Below are positions 1 to 14,884 of a stretch of 64,000 bases of DNA, one piece after another. Location of the stretch: positions 8,147,001 to 8,211,000 of the forward strand of contig NC_051096.1 in NCBI RefSeq assembly GCF_901709675.1, read 5' to 3'. The first letter of the stretch is position 1. Each line of letters begins with the position of its first letter. The position numbers and the translations under genes were made by a program. The notes under the pieces are model-generated. The model made no database searches, was not told the DNA's origin, and was given only the letters and a program-made list of their open reading frames with translations. Source of the stretch: Syngnathus acus. Lineage: Eukaryota > Chordata > Actinopteri > Syngnathiformes > Syngnathidae.

Positions 1-3000
1 ACAAAACACATTCAAAATCCATTCCGGGTAGACGTCAGGTTTGTTAGAACGGTTTGCATATGAATCAATGGACATTGATAGTCTTGTGTGTGGTAAGAGT
101 CGAGGGACAGGCTTTACTTTCTGCCTGTTGACTGGCCACTTGTTCATCGAAATGACACTGTCATCTGTCGGCAAGTAATTAAGCAAATCACAACAGCAAC
201 GATTGAGCCAGAACATACAGAGATAGATGGATGGAGAGAGAAGAAATTTGGTAATATTGGCTACCAAGGGCAGATCTGTGGGCTTGGTGGCCACAATTAA
301 TTCAAGCGGACAACAAGCAAAGCTCCTCCTGTCTAGGAAAGACAAAAGATCAATTTGAAGTTTTGTGCATTGTTCATCCTTCCAGATATTGTCTTTTGCG
401 CCTCTTGTTAAAAATAAATGCTAGTCAGCTGGCTAACGTCCATGATATAGTTGGATAGGAATGATATCTACCAAGTAGCAGCAAACAATAACACACGACT
501 ACAACTCCGGCTCGTTCAAGGAGCTCGAAGAAAAAAAACACCTCCTATAATGAGTTGGGTTTCGATCTCCCGTCAGAGTTTTTCTTTCATCACTCTGTCG
601 ACGCAGCGTTTCTGCACAAGGGTGGCCTTTCCTGAATCATGCTGATGAATTGATCTTCACATTCTTTCAACCAGGTGGTCATGCCATCAATATGTGTGCG
701 ATGGAATGGAAATAAAGTGCAATAGAAGCAAAATGTAAACACCTTTGGACAACTTCTTTGCTATTTGTCGCTTTCATCACTTCCGCTTCATGTCTCGTGC
801 ACTGATCCACTAGCCGACAACCAATCGCAGTGATCGGTTTTCACGCTGAATCTGCCTCCTACACTTTCACGTGTGCCAAGGGCGCAAGACACACCTGACC
901 GTCAAAAATCAATGACACTCACCGACCGGAGGCTGCAGTTAAGACCTAAAAGGTTGCACCACCCAGAGTGCACACTTCTAATTAAATAAGTCCTGTTGAT
1001 GAGAGAATCAACACAGCCAGAAAAACACACAGGCTTTCCCTCTTCCACACATGGGGGAAGACCGGCTTTTAGGATGTGCTTTAAGATCATAGCCTTAGTA
1101 TAGAAGATCTGTACATCCAGAGACGGGCTCTCAGCTCATTTTCGTATTGACGGAACGATTGTGTACATAGAAAGTCAGATGAGGTAAGCAACACCCTGCG
1201 TCTGCTCTGCAGATGTGGGTGGATTCAATTAAAGTGCTCAGAGGGCTAGCCATGTCCTTAGATAAGAATAACCTCCACTATTTGCTATACTTTGCAAACA
1301 GACACCGACTCTCCTTGCCAGCCAAGAGTTGTCGTGGCAATCATACAGCAGGGGAGTTATCAGACAGCAGCAGAATGCAGCTTCTGAGCATTGTGTTACA
1401 ATTGCAAGCACTAAGACTCAAATCGCACAGCTACACAATAAAACAACACTATTGTTATGCAAATCCATATTTGATTTCATGTTGTCAAATGAACCGCAAT
1501 AGCAATCACACCAATTCCGTATTACCGGGCCAAAGCATATTTAGCTCTATAGCCGGACATACCAAAGCGACCATAAATACTATGTATTGCCACAAATCAT
1601 GAGAAAGTGAAAATACCACGATGAATATTGTGTGGTCATAAAAATCGGAAAGTTAAACACACAATATGCATGCCAACAGAAATATTTGAATACCATCTTA
1701 TCAGAAACTGCGGAATTCACACACGCAAGCGCAGCGTGGAAAGGGAACAAAAGGAGCAAGGTCACATTCTTCTTTTATAAGCACGATATAGTGAAGTATT
1801 CACTGTTCACTTATTTTCCCATTCATAGAAGAAGCGTAAACACAAAAAATGAGATTCTGTGAAAACCGACGACCAGTGCTAACGTCAAAGTTACCGGAAG
1901 AGTTTATTTAACTAGTATCGTTTGAATTCAAGGTCAAATAGCAAAAACAACCCAGATTGGAACCAAGGCAGGTTCCTTGATTGTGAAACATTCCACGGCA
2001 GCCGTGCAGGGACTGGACAAATGTTTTGCAGCTGGGCTTGAAGAAAGATCCAAAGTTGGAGAAATGAATTAGGCACTTTTAAAGAGGAAGAGCCCATGAG
2101 GTCATTTATCATCGGTGACGCTGATTAGGAGCATGCAGGACAATCACTTGGAATAAACTAAAGCGAGAAGCTGCAATGTTACTTTAGATAGGCCTGACAT
2201 TTCATATCAAGTTGCATTCGATTTTACAACTTCAAAGTCTGCCGACAATCGATTCCGATTTTGGCAGACTTTCAAAGCAATATCTTGGGATAAATTCAAT
2301 TTTGAGGGCAGCGGGATCATTTTTTGTCATTACACATGTTGCAAGTACAGAGAAATTAAGTTGCACATTTTGGGGCAATACTATCTCTTCCAGAGAGCTA
2401 TTGTGCAAGTCACCTCCTTCACTTCTTCTTTTCAAACAGCACAGTCAACAAACATGTGACATTTGTTTTTTGTCAGTCAACTCCACCACGGTCATAAGCT
2501 TCATCATGGATGACAAGCATTGTAAGCAGGAAACAAAATAGAATGGATTTCCTGTGGCATCTTTCATCATTGCTCATCTCCGCGCTAACCAATAGTCCTC
2601 GTTGAATTATGGCCTGGCCTGATCATTTTTCGACCGGCCATAATCATACCGTTGTAAAGCTTGGCAAGTAGGCCAATACAAAATGTATTTCTTTCATATT
2701 TTGGAGGCAAATATATAGCAAAAGTTTTTTGTTTTTTTTTATTAAACCTGCAAGCACTGGATGTGCTCAAATGAACAGAGCTTCATTAAGCAAACCAAAA
2801 TATGTAGGACTCTCTAAGCTTGATTTATTTCCCTAATAAGCAAGCATTTGTTAGACACTCCAAGAAATCTGTACAGTATATTTGGATATTCCGAGGAATA
2901 ATGAGAGCTATCTGTTACCTTCTGACTTCTATCTGACTTTTGGTGCTGCCGTTTTGTATGAATGCCCCCCGAGCAATCGTCATCCACTATATTAAGTATG

Positions 3001-6000
3001 GAAATATATCTGCTTCCATTGTAATTACAAACTCACCGGAGGCAAAGCTTTTTGATCCGCGCTTTGCATGTTCTTTTCCTTTCTCTTTCATTTAACTAAC
3101 CTCTCCGAACTAATGGGGAGAGTCACATGCTGAGCTAACAGTTCCTTTCCGACACTCTTTCGTTTCTTTTGGCGTCTATGCATCGAGTACGCTTGATAAA
3201 TACGCCGTGGAGGCGGTTATCCATTTAAAGCATGTCACTTTGGATATAAATGATGGGAATTTCTGTTTGCTTCAACGTGAGTTGCATGCCGAAGAAGCCT
3301 TTGAAAGTCAACAAGTGAAGGCTTGAATTATGGCTTTGTTTACTATGACTGTCTGGATGAGAAATCCTCAGACTCTGGGAATCTTCTGTCAGGTTCCACG
3401 ATATTAGAAGACCGCTTCAAGCAAGCCAGATTGGATCATAAAAATATCTGTCCCAGTTGTCCTTCAAAAATGGGCCAATTATGAACAGTACGTGTATAAT
3501 GATTCAAGAGAACAGCTAAGATGATGACACTGTAGTGACCTGAAAACATGACCAACAGAAAAAAAGATCCCAAAAATGGCAACATACGTATGCGCTATTC
3601 AAGTTCAACTTATGACCAATCATTTATTGTAAGGAAGATACTGCAGTGGAAAAATCAAATAGACTGAGAAACAAATGCAAATAGATTGAATAGGAGGAAG
3701 CTATGGAAGAAAACCACAAAGTTGCATTTGTCTCTGTCTTCCAGACTGTGACAGCAGCACGATGATAATAAAATGTCTACATTTCCCTCACGCTTTGTTT
3801 CAGTCACGCCCAAATATTAGCAAACCAGATTACACCAATAAAGACAAATCAAATGAATTGAAGAACAGCTATTAATTTCATGCATAATGAAAAGGGAAGC
3901 CATCCAAAACGGTCTCCATCTCAATTAGTTTGTCATTGCATTGGCGATGCAAAGGACAAATGAAAGGGGAAAAAAAAAACATGTAAGGAAAATAAATAGG
4001 ACAGTCGAGGCAAATAAATAGAGTGAAAACAATAATTAAGAGGTTGTCTCTGAAGATGAAAAGTGATGATACAGCAGTAAGTAAAAATAGGATATAAGGC
4101 AGCTGAGTAGTATAAGACTCCAACGGAACTTGCAACGACCTGCATTTTTCTTGCCAAGAGAGCTGTGATGTTATTTGGACAAAATAGAATAGAAAGATAA
4201 GTACATTGACAAATGTTACTGTCATGAACAACAACAAGAAAAAGCTCAAATGTGACTGCCCATGCACCTGTATCCAAAGAATCCATCCGACCCGCTGAGC
4301 TTCCATCTCCATACTGTCAAGACGTATTCATTCTGCCTCCAAACGTACAATATTTGAATTCTTTGTCTTTCACAATGTTCCCTTTGAGTGATTTCCAAGC
4401 TTTCTAGTGTGGCAGTTATGTATTGGATGAGAACAAAGTCCAGAAAACACAGTGGAAAGTGGAGACGGGCAGGCTTATGCCATGATGAGATAGCTTTCCG
4501 GAACTGTTACGGCCACTGGAGCAGGATAATACAGGAAACGCCAGGCATTTTCTTCCCTGGCATTTGAGCAGGAGCAAAAGCTACACACTCTTGCTGTTCA
4601 CTTTAAACTGTTAAAAGGAATCATTACAGGTACATTCAGATTGTAACGCCACATTCTCGAATGAATTATATTATATTATATTATAAAAAGCACATAAAGT
4701 GCTGTTTTACAAATGCTCCACTCTTTAGAAGTGAGGAAAATTGGTTAAAAAGTGTTCATGCTCCTCTTCCTTAGAAATAGTATCTGGTAAGATAAATATA
4801 ATGCAAAAAGAAAGAAAAACAGTTGGAGGTTGAGGCAAGTATGACAGAAATGGTCTGTGATTTTGTTTTTCTCTCTCTTGCCGAGGTCAGGGGTGATTCC
4901 TTAAGGGGTACTGTGGAAGAGTGATGAAAGCAATATAGCCTCACCGGTATACTAGAATCCCAGCCAGTCTTATTCTTCATTAAAATAGAAACAAAGGCAA
5001 AAGGTAAAATAAACACTCAATGATGCACTGCTGTACGAATAAGCGCTTTTCGGGAAAACGACAAAAGTGCAGGATTCATGTCTTTATACAGTCCAGTATA
5101 GAAAGTACAATGATTCAAAGGTTAAGTCTTTTTATTCCTTTTCTTCTTCACAGATGTGAAAAAAAGACAATTCTTTTTTTGAACATTGTCTTATCAAAGT
5201 TTAAAAAGAAAATTTATACATTCTATTATGAAGTCTCCCACTGTGGTTCTCTCTAGCAAAGCAGAGAAGAATCCTCCAGCAAATACGCCGGTCATATAAC
5301 CTAGAGTACAACACAAAGAAAAGAAAAGAAAAAAAAGGCTCATATTTTTGGTTTGGGAGCTGAGAAATAAAAATGTTATCATGTAGAAATAGCAGCACTT
5401 TGGACTTACACAAAGGCGAAACAAATCTCTGCTGTATAAGTTTGAACGCTTTCCCGAGGTATCTGGCAAAATTAGCTGGCATTAACAAAGCAAATGATGA
5501 ACGCTCTTATGCCTTCTTGTAATTCTTTTATTGGCTTTTGCTCCACAATAGTTAATGGAGACATATGTTACAACAATAAACACTTTGTGATTCTTAATAC
5601 TCAGAGCTACTCAATCAAAATGACTATTCTTTTTCTGAATGGAATACAACAACCCCATAAAAAGGCCATTTCCAACTTCTAAGAACAATAAGAGCGTATT
5701 GGCAATTTGCTTTACGAACCTCCACGGGGCCTATTCGAACCAAAAACAAACAAATGTGCCAAAGTACTTGTGTAGTTAAGGCTTATATGAATGCTTTCAG
5801 GTTGACGCGAGTCATCCCGCATTGCATTCGTTTGGGGATATTGTCTCCGAGAAGGCTTTTAATGCTCGGTTGCGTGCTTTGGCCAGCTATGAAAGAGATG
5901 CTGCCTTTCTTTGGCATCCCTGATGACAGACATCCCGGAAGCTGTGTTGCGTGAAATGGCCTCCTCTCCAACTAGTCCTTCTCCTTTGCCAATTGTCATC

Positions 6001-9000
6001 CCCTGACACAAGTGACTTCCCCATCGCCAAACGTACAGTACAAGCCTGTCTGTCCTGGCAAAGCACATCAATGCTATGAAGGGCACTACTAACGGTTCCC
6101 CGTCAAAATAAAAAGGGTACCTCTGTGCCCTCTACCTCCATCTTGTCTCCAAAACAGGCTGCAGTCAAACGAAAGGCTCACCAGGGTTGATCCAGAAACC
6201 AGCAATCTTCCTGATCCCGAGCACTGAGTCACAAAGACTGACCGGGACAAAATTTAAGTCCATAACCAATTATTTCACTTCCTTTTTTTTTTTTTTTTAA
6301 TCCCCCCATCCATTGTTCACACAGCTCTTGTGGTGCAGGGATGACATCCCAACATTTTGCTGTCCAAGATTACACAACAGTTACAAGTTTTATTACAGTT
6401 CAGAATAAAAACAAATGCACACCGAACAGGCCAGTTCCATTTTTCCAGCGCCATATACTACAAGGGCCTGTCTAAGTTGAATCGAAGTAAAGGTTGTCAC
6501 CCACATTTGAAGCTTCTTTCTTCAGCTTTTGAAACAGCCACTCCTGACACGGTTTCAGTTGGCCTCACTCTATCAACGTTCCTTTGTCCCAAACCCTTCA
6601 ATCCGTCTCAAAGCCGCAGGGATGACAAATGGCTCGGATTGGCCGGCACACTATTTTCAGAGTGTTTTTTTAAGCACTACACTATTAAAACAACAATGCC
6701 ACATAGTCTCCATCAACATGAGAAGTGGACTGCTACTGTGCATCAACAACATGAATCCATTTTTGATATACCAAAGATGGGACAAAGGACAGTGATCCAG
6801 TCACTTTGCAGCCACAGTGAGGTGTGAGAAGATCTGCATGTAGAGTCATGAACACGTTCCATCTCCTCTGCTGACTGCTGACACAGGGACATGTCAGAAG
6901 AGTGGCTTCAAGCCCCTGGAGTGAGCTGTCAACGTTTTGAAGAGGACTGGACCACAATACCCAAGCAACTTGTCACATGATGTTGCTTTTTGGATTGCAA
7001 AGTACAAGGAGTTTATCTTGTAATGTAGTTTGTAACTTCAGATATCATTTGATTAATTTCCTCATCCTTCCTTTAATAATGCGCGATCAGCAATATGTGA
7101 CCCTGGGTAGCTGTGAAAAATGGACGGAGGGATTTTTATGGGTGAAAATGAGGAACAATTTAGCTGCAATATGAGATTAGCCTCTGTAAATGTTACTATT
7201 CAATTTAGAATGAAATATTTTTTGGTGGTAACCTTTCACATCACTTTTAGAATATTCATTCAGATTTGCGTAACAACAGCAGATCTTTGTAACCAATGAG
7301 TTTTACAGCAAAATGTTTCAAAGTTCATAATGTGAGCAGAAGACGTACAAGGGGGACAGAAAATATTTTAAAAAAGGATGCTTGACTCTCAGCATTGGAA
7401 CAAGTAAGGATGCTTAATGTGACTTCCCTTAACGATTCGCTTGAGGCTTAGGCAGACCAGGCCCAAATTGAAAAGTGCTGAAGCATAACTGTGTCTGATG
7501 CCCGCTTTCCTAGCCCCATAGCCCACAACCAACTGAATTTCCTCCTTAGACATTTGCAAATCCAAAATTAATTTAGTCCATTTTAGGAGTCCCTTTGATT
7601 TGATCGCAAATACTTCACAAACTGTGCAATCCTAATAATAAAATCCCATAAGCAACAGATTGCTTACGTCAAACTTGAACTACACCAAGAAGATTCATCT
7701 TAAATTCTCTGGCATCCAGTCAAACTAATATCCCATGAAATGAAAAACACTGCGCTACTAATGAGACAGAGTACACAATTTGACTTCATAGAAAAATAAT
7801 GGACTGCTCAATAAATCGCTAAACTTATGCATGTTACGGAAGAAGAGAACTTAAATGACAAGAAAAACAAAGCCCAAACAAAATTCATTGTGAAAGGTCA
7901 GTCAGGCGGCATATACGTACAATATGGTGCATGCTGACCTCCATAGCTAATCATGAAATGGGGGATACATCCATCAACTCTTTATACCATTTCCGTCCTC
8001 ATAACGGTGTCATATATGCGTGGAAGCTGATATTGGGACCATACACAAACCCAGCCAAAAAGTAGAAATGCTTTTAATGGTACTTGTTGGAGTACTTCTT
8101 TGGAAATGTTTACAAACCACCACCGCTTTAAATGCCCATCAAGCTTGCATTGTCTCCACACAGTGACTATTTCCGAACAACTTCCGACGTATTCTTTTCC
8201 CACCGTGTTCCAATTTCAAATATTCATCAATTCAATGATGAGTCTCCTAGGCTCCTGAGTGCTCATTAAAAAGGCCTCATAAATTAAGTTGTGTGTCTTG
8301 AGAGGCGCATTCCCCTTCAAAAGATACTCTCGTACAGTATAAAGAGCCTTGTAGCTGACAGTTGGAGCTAAGTGCTCCCAGAGACCGTAGATCACATATC
8401 CACACAAGGCTAAAAAACACCCAAAAACAATGGTGTTGACAAGTGGTATCAGGGCTCCAAGGATGACGGCGGGGCCAATCGACTCCACTTCCCAGACAAG
8501 CCTATTATCAGGATCCACAGACTTTACTAATGCCCGAAAACAAACAACTCACAGGCATCCTTACTAATTACACCCTTGAGAAGTGACGCTAAGTGCACAA
8601 GCATTCCTGTGTTGGACGCCTGTGAACAGGCTGATTGGATTCATCTGTACTTTGAATGCGCTCCTGGTCCCTCCCACAGGCCACTTGAAGACTTGAATAC
8701 ATTGTTTGTTTAAGACCTAAGAGGAACACAGAGACTGTCAATGATGACTGCATTAGTACACAGACAGACAAGCCATCAATAACCAAAATCACGTTCGTTA
8801 TTATACGCAGCCTGATATTCAACTACACTCACAAAATGAACTTTCTCATTAGCCTACAGTATATCCTATAGCCATGTAAAATAAATATATGTTTGATTGG
8901 CTGTGAATCAAATACATACCCACAGCGGCGCAAGCCGCCTGTTTCTAACCAAGAACAGTTTCTTTTGCCAAGAAAATACCAAAACATGGTCTAACCCTCC

Positions 9001-10200
9001 CCTTAGGTTGGCATACTTATGTTGCATTTGTTTGTGTTTTTTTTTTTTATTTACCTGTAATAGCAATGAAGAGAAATTTGACGACATCTACAAAGAGAGA
9101 AACTGAACTTATTGCGACATAGAATGTAATAAAACGTATAAGGATACAAAAGAAACACATAGCGAGTAATAAGGGCCTGCAATTCTGTTGTGGCGGGTGT
9201 CACTACCATCAAGGGACTCATCTCTTACAAATCTGGCCCACGTACAGGACATGTTTCTCTGGGATGCTCAGTACACTATAGCTCTGTCGCAGATGATATA
9301 ATAAAAAAAAATACAGAATGCACACTCAAAGTAAGCTGTGTGTAGTCTTTATGGGAGGAAATTTGTGTCCACCCGCCCTCAACATGTTTATCACCATGTT
9401 TGTCAAAGATATGGCTGAGTTTATTGTCTTTGCCTTTTTATACTTGTTTAACAATTACTGTAATGTTGCTATACCATTAAATTCTTTATGATGCTGACAG
9501 TTTGACCCTTTGGCAAAAGAATTTCCGATATTGATGATCCCATATTATTTTTTATGAGAAAACCTTATATGGATTGTGGTTCCGCTGTTTACAAAATTGA
9601 AATACTGCCATACCCTGACACACGCAGTTTAAACAAGCAATATGTGGTCATATTTAAAAGTTCTTGGAAATTATTTCATAAAGTACTATAATTGTGAAGG
9701 GAGCCTGGCTTGTAATAAATATGATGAGCAAAATCAATAACTCTTCCTGCAAACTGAATTTGAATTAGGATCTACTTAGGCAGTACATGGAGCAAGATTA
9801 AAAAGTCCCTGGGCTTGACAGCGCAAGTGCTTCTCTCACAACACTCACTAAAAATAGGTGCGTTTATAATAAACTTACTTCAGGGCAAGGCAGTGAAAGA
9901 AGCAGCAAAGTCACAAGATGCACCGTCACACATCACCTAGCATGAAAACGTCATTCTTTATCTGAGGCGAACACATTCAATATACAAGTGCCTTTCAACT
10001 TGGAATGTGGCTTCCTTGCCAAGAACTCCTTCCCACCAAGGAATTGCAATTGGTTGCGCACGCAAACTGGGAGAAAGAAACCGCTTCATACATTTTTACA
10101 ATTTGTTGATTACCGTGACTAAGCGTTCAGGGTGGAGCAACCCTAACGCGGACAAGGGGATGGATGATAATACATTAACCTTGAGATACTAGATAACGCT
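1..10200. other. Gene-free, AT-rich upstream desert, part 1
   Basis: No reading frame here has recognisable similarity or exon-like structure. The longest open stretches (for example 3878-4312 minus and 6357-6827 plus) are low-complexity or unmatched and lack splice context. I see no tRNA or rRNA. Visible content is AT-rich unique sequence, a short TTATA run near 4668-4685, poly-A/T runs and POU octamers at 1457-1464 and 3675-3682. Confidence 0.7.
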
Positions 10201-11789
10201 TGTATAACCTTGTTTGCTCATTTTATAGCTGGGGATTCATTATTTAAATGCAAACTGCATTCATTAGCATGTGTACATGTACTATACAGTGTCGCTTAGT
10301 GTGCTGAGTCAGGTCAGGAGGAGGAGAAAGGTGAGTGCATCCAGGTCACCATGCACATCCTTTCGACAGTATGAACAACATGGAATGAATATCAAGGATT
10401 TCCAATGATAGCAGGCTATAGCTTGAGGTAAAGGTCTCCTCCTCCGTACACGCCATCTCGGTCCAGCAGCAAGCTATAGGGGATCAGAGCATGCTCTGTC
10501 TTTACGCCTCCTCTCTCTCTCTCTCTCTCCACAGGGGAAGAGACAGTGTAGATAAAATAGGGTGCTTAAGCTCAGACACTCATGGGGAGGTGTCATCTCC
10601 AGCCTCGGGCGGCGCTTTCGGAAGCGCAGCTAAGATTGAAGTCAAATCGCAGCCATTGATCAAGGCCCGAGATGCTTCCTACATCAGAAGCGCTGGTCCG
10701 CTCACAGGCACGACAGAAGGGGAAAGATGGAGAGAGGCGGATGGCACTTTTAGTACAAGGCGAAGAAGGAGGAGGTGGAAGGGAAGGAAAGGAAAGGAAA
10801 GGAAGGGGAGAACAATGTCTTTATCCATCATAACAAAGACAAAAATGCTGAGGCTTCACAGAAGGCCTCCCATGAGGCTGAAATATGACACGCCGCTTTC
10901 AAGCTGCGTACAGCACAATGCTGCTTTGGAAAACAAAAAAGACTCACATTTGATTTGAAGGCAAATACAGGATACATTTCAGCTCATGCCCGATGCATAC
11001 GCGGTATCACGGCATCTTTTAATTCCCAGACTCCCATCCGGCTGACCTCTGCGCACTCCACAAATCTCTGGGAAGAAAATGCCAGCACTAAATACACTGT
11101 TCATTTTTTTTATTACGGCCGAGAAATGCACCCATGGCTACATCATATTTGCTGTTAACTAAAAGTCGTGGAGACAATTAGCACTGGTTGTTAAAATTAA
11201 TCATTGTAGCAGCTATAATCTCAGAGGGCAACAGAAGTCCGGGCATTTACGGTTTGTTTATCTGATCCCCCCCACCACACACACACACACACTCAGCAAC
11301 AGTATATCATCCAACTGCGCTACTAAAAACAAAATGAGGGCTTTACTTTGGCTGCAGTGTTGAACCATCCATTTAATCCTTAGATTAGATCAACAAAAGA
11401 ACAAAACAAAGTCCACACAATGTAAATGGCACAAACGTGCACTACATTTCTCAGATAGATATTTCTCTTTTTCTCTCCATAATAATGCAATGTGGGCAGG
11501 ATTAAAGAATGGCCCACATTTGTCAAGTTTGTGACTCATAAAGCAATAACCGTACATTTATGATGAAATGATTTAGATGGTGAAATTTTGAATGCAACTG
11601 TATTCATACTCACGGGACAAATATTCAACATATTGGAAGTCAACCAGAGTTACAAAAACAAAGTTTGCTTTCATAGAGCGCACGCTAATATTAATTTAGA
11701 GATGTTTTTGAATACATTTTTTCCATACCTTCTCAACTGCTACTAAATCCTTCATCTGAGTTTTTATTAAGCCTTGTGGTATGCCCCAA

Positions 11790-11813
11790 AGCAGCAGCAG
11801 CAGCAGCAGCAGC
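11790..11813 (+). repeat. (CAG)8 triplet run
   Basis: A perfect triplet run in non-coding sequence. A (CCTCT)n pentanucleotide run follows at 11926-11954 and a short GCTGCTGCTGC run at about 11963. Confidence 0.9.
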
Positions 11814-14800
11814 AAGAAAGTAATAGCCTTGGTCATGCTGCATGAAAAGCAAACATTCAATGGCAAGCTTTGCAGAAACATAAACGAGCATTTAATGCAT
11901 TCCATCCCTTTCGTTTTGTTCCCTTCCTCTCCTCTCCTCTCCTCTCCTCTCCTCGCCGCCCGCCGCTGCTGCTGCTTTCTCAATGGACCTGCTTGCTCAA
12001 AGCATCACTAAAGTTCAAATGGCGAGACATAATAAAGCTATTTATGTTTCGATAAATTCCTTGAAACCTTTGCCCGCTAAACACGGAGAAACGTCAGCAA
12101 CGCACCGTCAGTAAATTCTAAACTTGAATGCAACATATGATTGCGCAAGCACCCACACACTTAGTTGTTTCTCAGAGGACTTTGGTAATACCCTGTATAA
12201 TAACCCGCATCACTTATAGAGAGCACAGCCAGCCGCTAAGCTCATTTACACTATATGTGCTTGGTGCAGCTGGGAGGAATTCTATTATTGCTTTCAAAAC
12301 ATCCCATAATCTATATGCGATTTTTCTGCTGCTTTGAGTCTAATGAATGGCGACGTCGTCAAAAGCCCATCCTTGGCACCGTGTTCCAAAAGTTTAACTT
12401 TGTGCTCGAAAATGTGTCTCACCTTGTCAGAGTGTCCAATAGCCTCTTGTTTTGCCACCACTACTCTTGCTGTGACTGTTATTAGAAGGGCTTTAATAAT
12501 GAACCCAGCAGGCATCTTCTTCATTAGGCAGGCAGGTGGAGAGAGGCCACCGAGCCAGGCTGACCCTGCTACGCTCTCCTCATTGGGGATCTGGCACAAG
12601 AATTTTAATGGGGGAGTAACAGAGGCAGGCAGGCAGGTCAGTCCAGGGGACACCGTGCGCATGCCAATCCGGGCCGACCAACCGGCATGAACACAGCCGG
12701 AGCTGTGAACAGCTCGTCTGACAGTTTGGAACAAGCGTGGAGGATGGCGAGCCTATGGCTGATGCCAAAGGGATCAAGTGAGGCATCCAGGTGAAAGCCA
12801 GAGACGGACAGAGTTTTCACAAGACCCCGGTGGCGTCGCGCTCGCCGATCAAGCAGGTTACAGCTTCTTCTGATTGTCTTATTTATGCTGAGATATTAAG
12901 TTCATATAGCATAAAAACTAATTTGGTCATAAATGAAGTGCTTCTGGTTCTTTTAAATGCTACGCCGAATATTGTCGGCGCAACCACGGATGGCTTATTT
13001 TAGCAGACCAGAACATTTATCGACCTTGTCTTATTTTGATGATGTTCCTAATGTAGATCAAATTGTTTGTACACGTAAAGGGCTCCTCTCACAACAATAA
13101 GAAAAAGGACGCAGCTACTGCAAAAAGCCTGTTGGTTGCTATAATTAGTACCTTCACGGCTCTTCGCCATCAGACTATGCTAATAAACCCACAGGAGGAA
13201 AAATTCAGTCACCCTTATACATACCAATGTTTTTCTTTCCTATTAGTGAGGTTTCACTGTGCATACTCGCCGATTGAGGAAATTCACATTGCAAATTTTT
13301 TCACAGCATCGACAGCTGCTGTATTGGAGTTCAAATGAAAGATCCATAAATACATCACTTGCAATCGTCCGCAACCTTGTCATCAGCGCAATTACATTCT
13401 GCTTCGTCAAGAGTGGGAGACCAAGACTTTAATGAAGTGCGCCGTACTGCGACTTCATATTGTTCTCATTTCTTGCCTTGTCAGCTTTCCAAATGGAGAG
13501 TGATGTTTCTATTTGTTTCCAAATGTGTTGCTTGAAAAATGATTCACTTAGTAGCGCAATACTAACACGTGAGGTACAGCCCCTCCCAAATATCCCACGG
13601 AACTAAATATTGTATTTTGAGCCCTTTTGAAATCCAGAAATAGGATGCAGGTAGAAAGACATGAAAAGACGCACGACTTCATAAAAAAAAAAAAAAAAAA
13701 AGCACATTCAGACTGATTGAAAACAACACATTAGGTTCAAGTAAAGGACAACAGATGTAAGCATCTCATTTACATTTTTAAAGCGTTAGGCTGGGAATGT
13801 ACATTTGAAATGTCACTGGTAGTACATGTAAATAACTTTGACAGTATGTGTGTGTGCTCTCAATGGCGGAGGCCAGCCCCGGTTAAACGATGCAACAAAG
13901 TGGCCGCATTAATCCTCTTTAGTGAACTTGTCATTTAAAACCCCACCAATTATCAAAGAACACCAAATGACGCATAAGATATACAGATGGTGTGAAAATC
14001 TAAACAAATTGAGTACTGATGGACATAATCAATTTCTGTAGTTCAATGATTGTACTATGGCTGGGCAGTAGCTAGGCTATTGCTTGCTCGTCCCAGTTCA
14101 AAAGGCCGCAGCCCAGTTGCAGTTTGTGTAAGTTCTTGATATGACTTGCTTTGTCATCTGTGACCTTTCCAATAAAAAGAAGCGGCAGATTCAGAGTAGA
14201 TCCCTACCTGTCTCCATTTCTTCTGTGTTGCACACATCCACAAGGAACGGCCGTATTGATTGTTGTTGCGTGTCAAAATGAGTCCCCGACATTCAGCTCT
14301 CAAGCTGATCGATCATGACGGAACATTAGCTGGGGACAGCATGAGCCTATGGGGGGGGGGGAGGAGAAAAAGAAAAAGTGCTGATACAATCTGATAGTTC
14401 GGATTTATTTTTCCATAAAGAATTCTACATGAGACTGTTTATGGAATTATTTTATTCACACTCAAAAGTAAGGTTTCAAATATCCATATATTGCTCACTT
14501 GCTTTCAGACCCACATCAGCCATGGCATCTTTTGGAATGATCACCTTCAAATGGCTTTGAGTGGCGAAATCCACTATAACCAAAGTGTTTGTGCCAGACT
14601 ATTTAACAAAGTATTTGTGAGCTTGATAATAACAAAGTACATTGACTTTGAGAGTACGGGTTAGCGCACATAAAAGGCCACATGTCTCCAAGTTTTGGTT
14701 GCGCATGAGATTACCGCCCCATCACAACTTGCTCGTCCAGTGAAGCCATCAGTCCGACACTAATCCTCCTTTGATGAGGCTTGCTTCACAGGAAAAGCAC

Positions 14801-14858
14801 TGACATTTGCCGCTAAGGCCTGCTCGCTTCCCCCCGCCCCCGATCACGCACGCACATT

Positions 14859-14884
14859 GGGAGGGAGGGAGGGAGGGAGGGAGG
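14859..14884 (+). repeat. (GGGA)6 array
   Basis: A perfect purine tetranucleotide run after a C-rich stretch in the desert. Confidence 0.85.

Noticed and set aside
8216-8518. A 100-residue minus-strand frame with a hydrophobic stretch
   Set aside because: Looks membrane-like, but I recognise no family and see no splice sites or neighbours that support a gene.
12294-12734. A 146-residue minus-strand frame overlapping a 118-residue plus-strand frame
   Set aside because: Open on both strands by chance in GC-richer DNA; no recognisable domain, splice context or start context.
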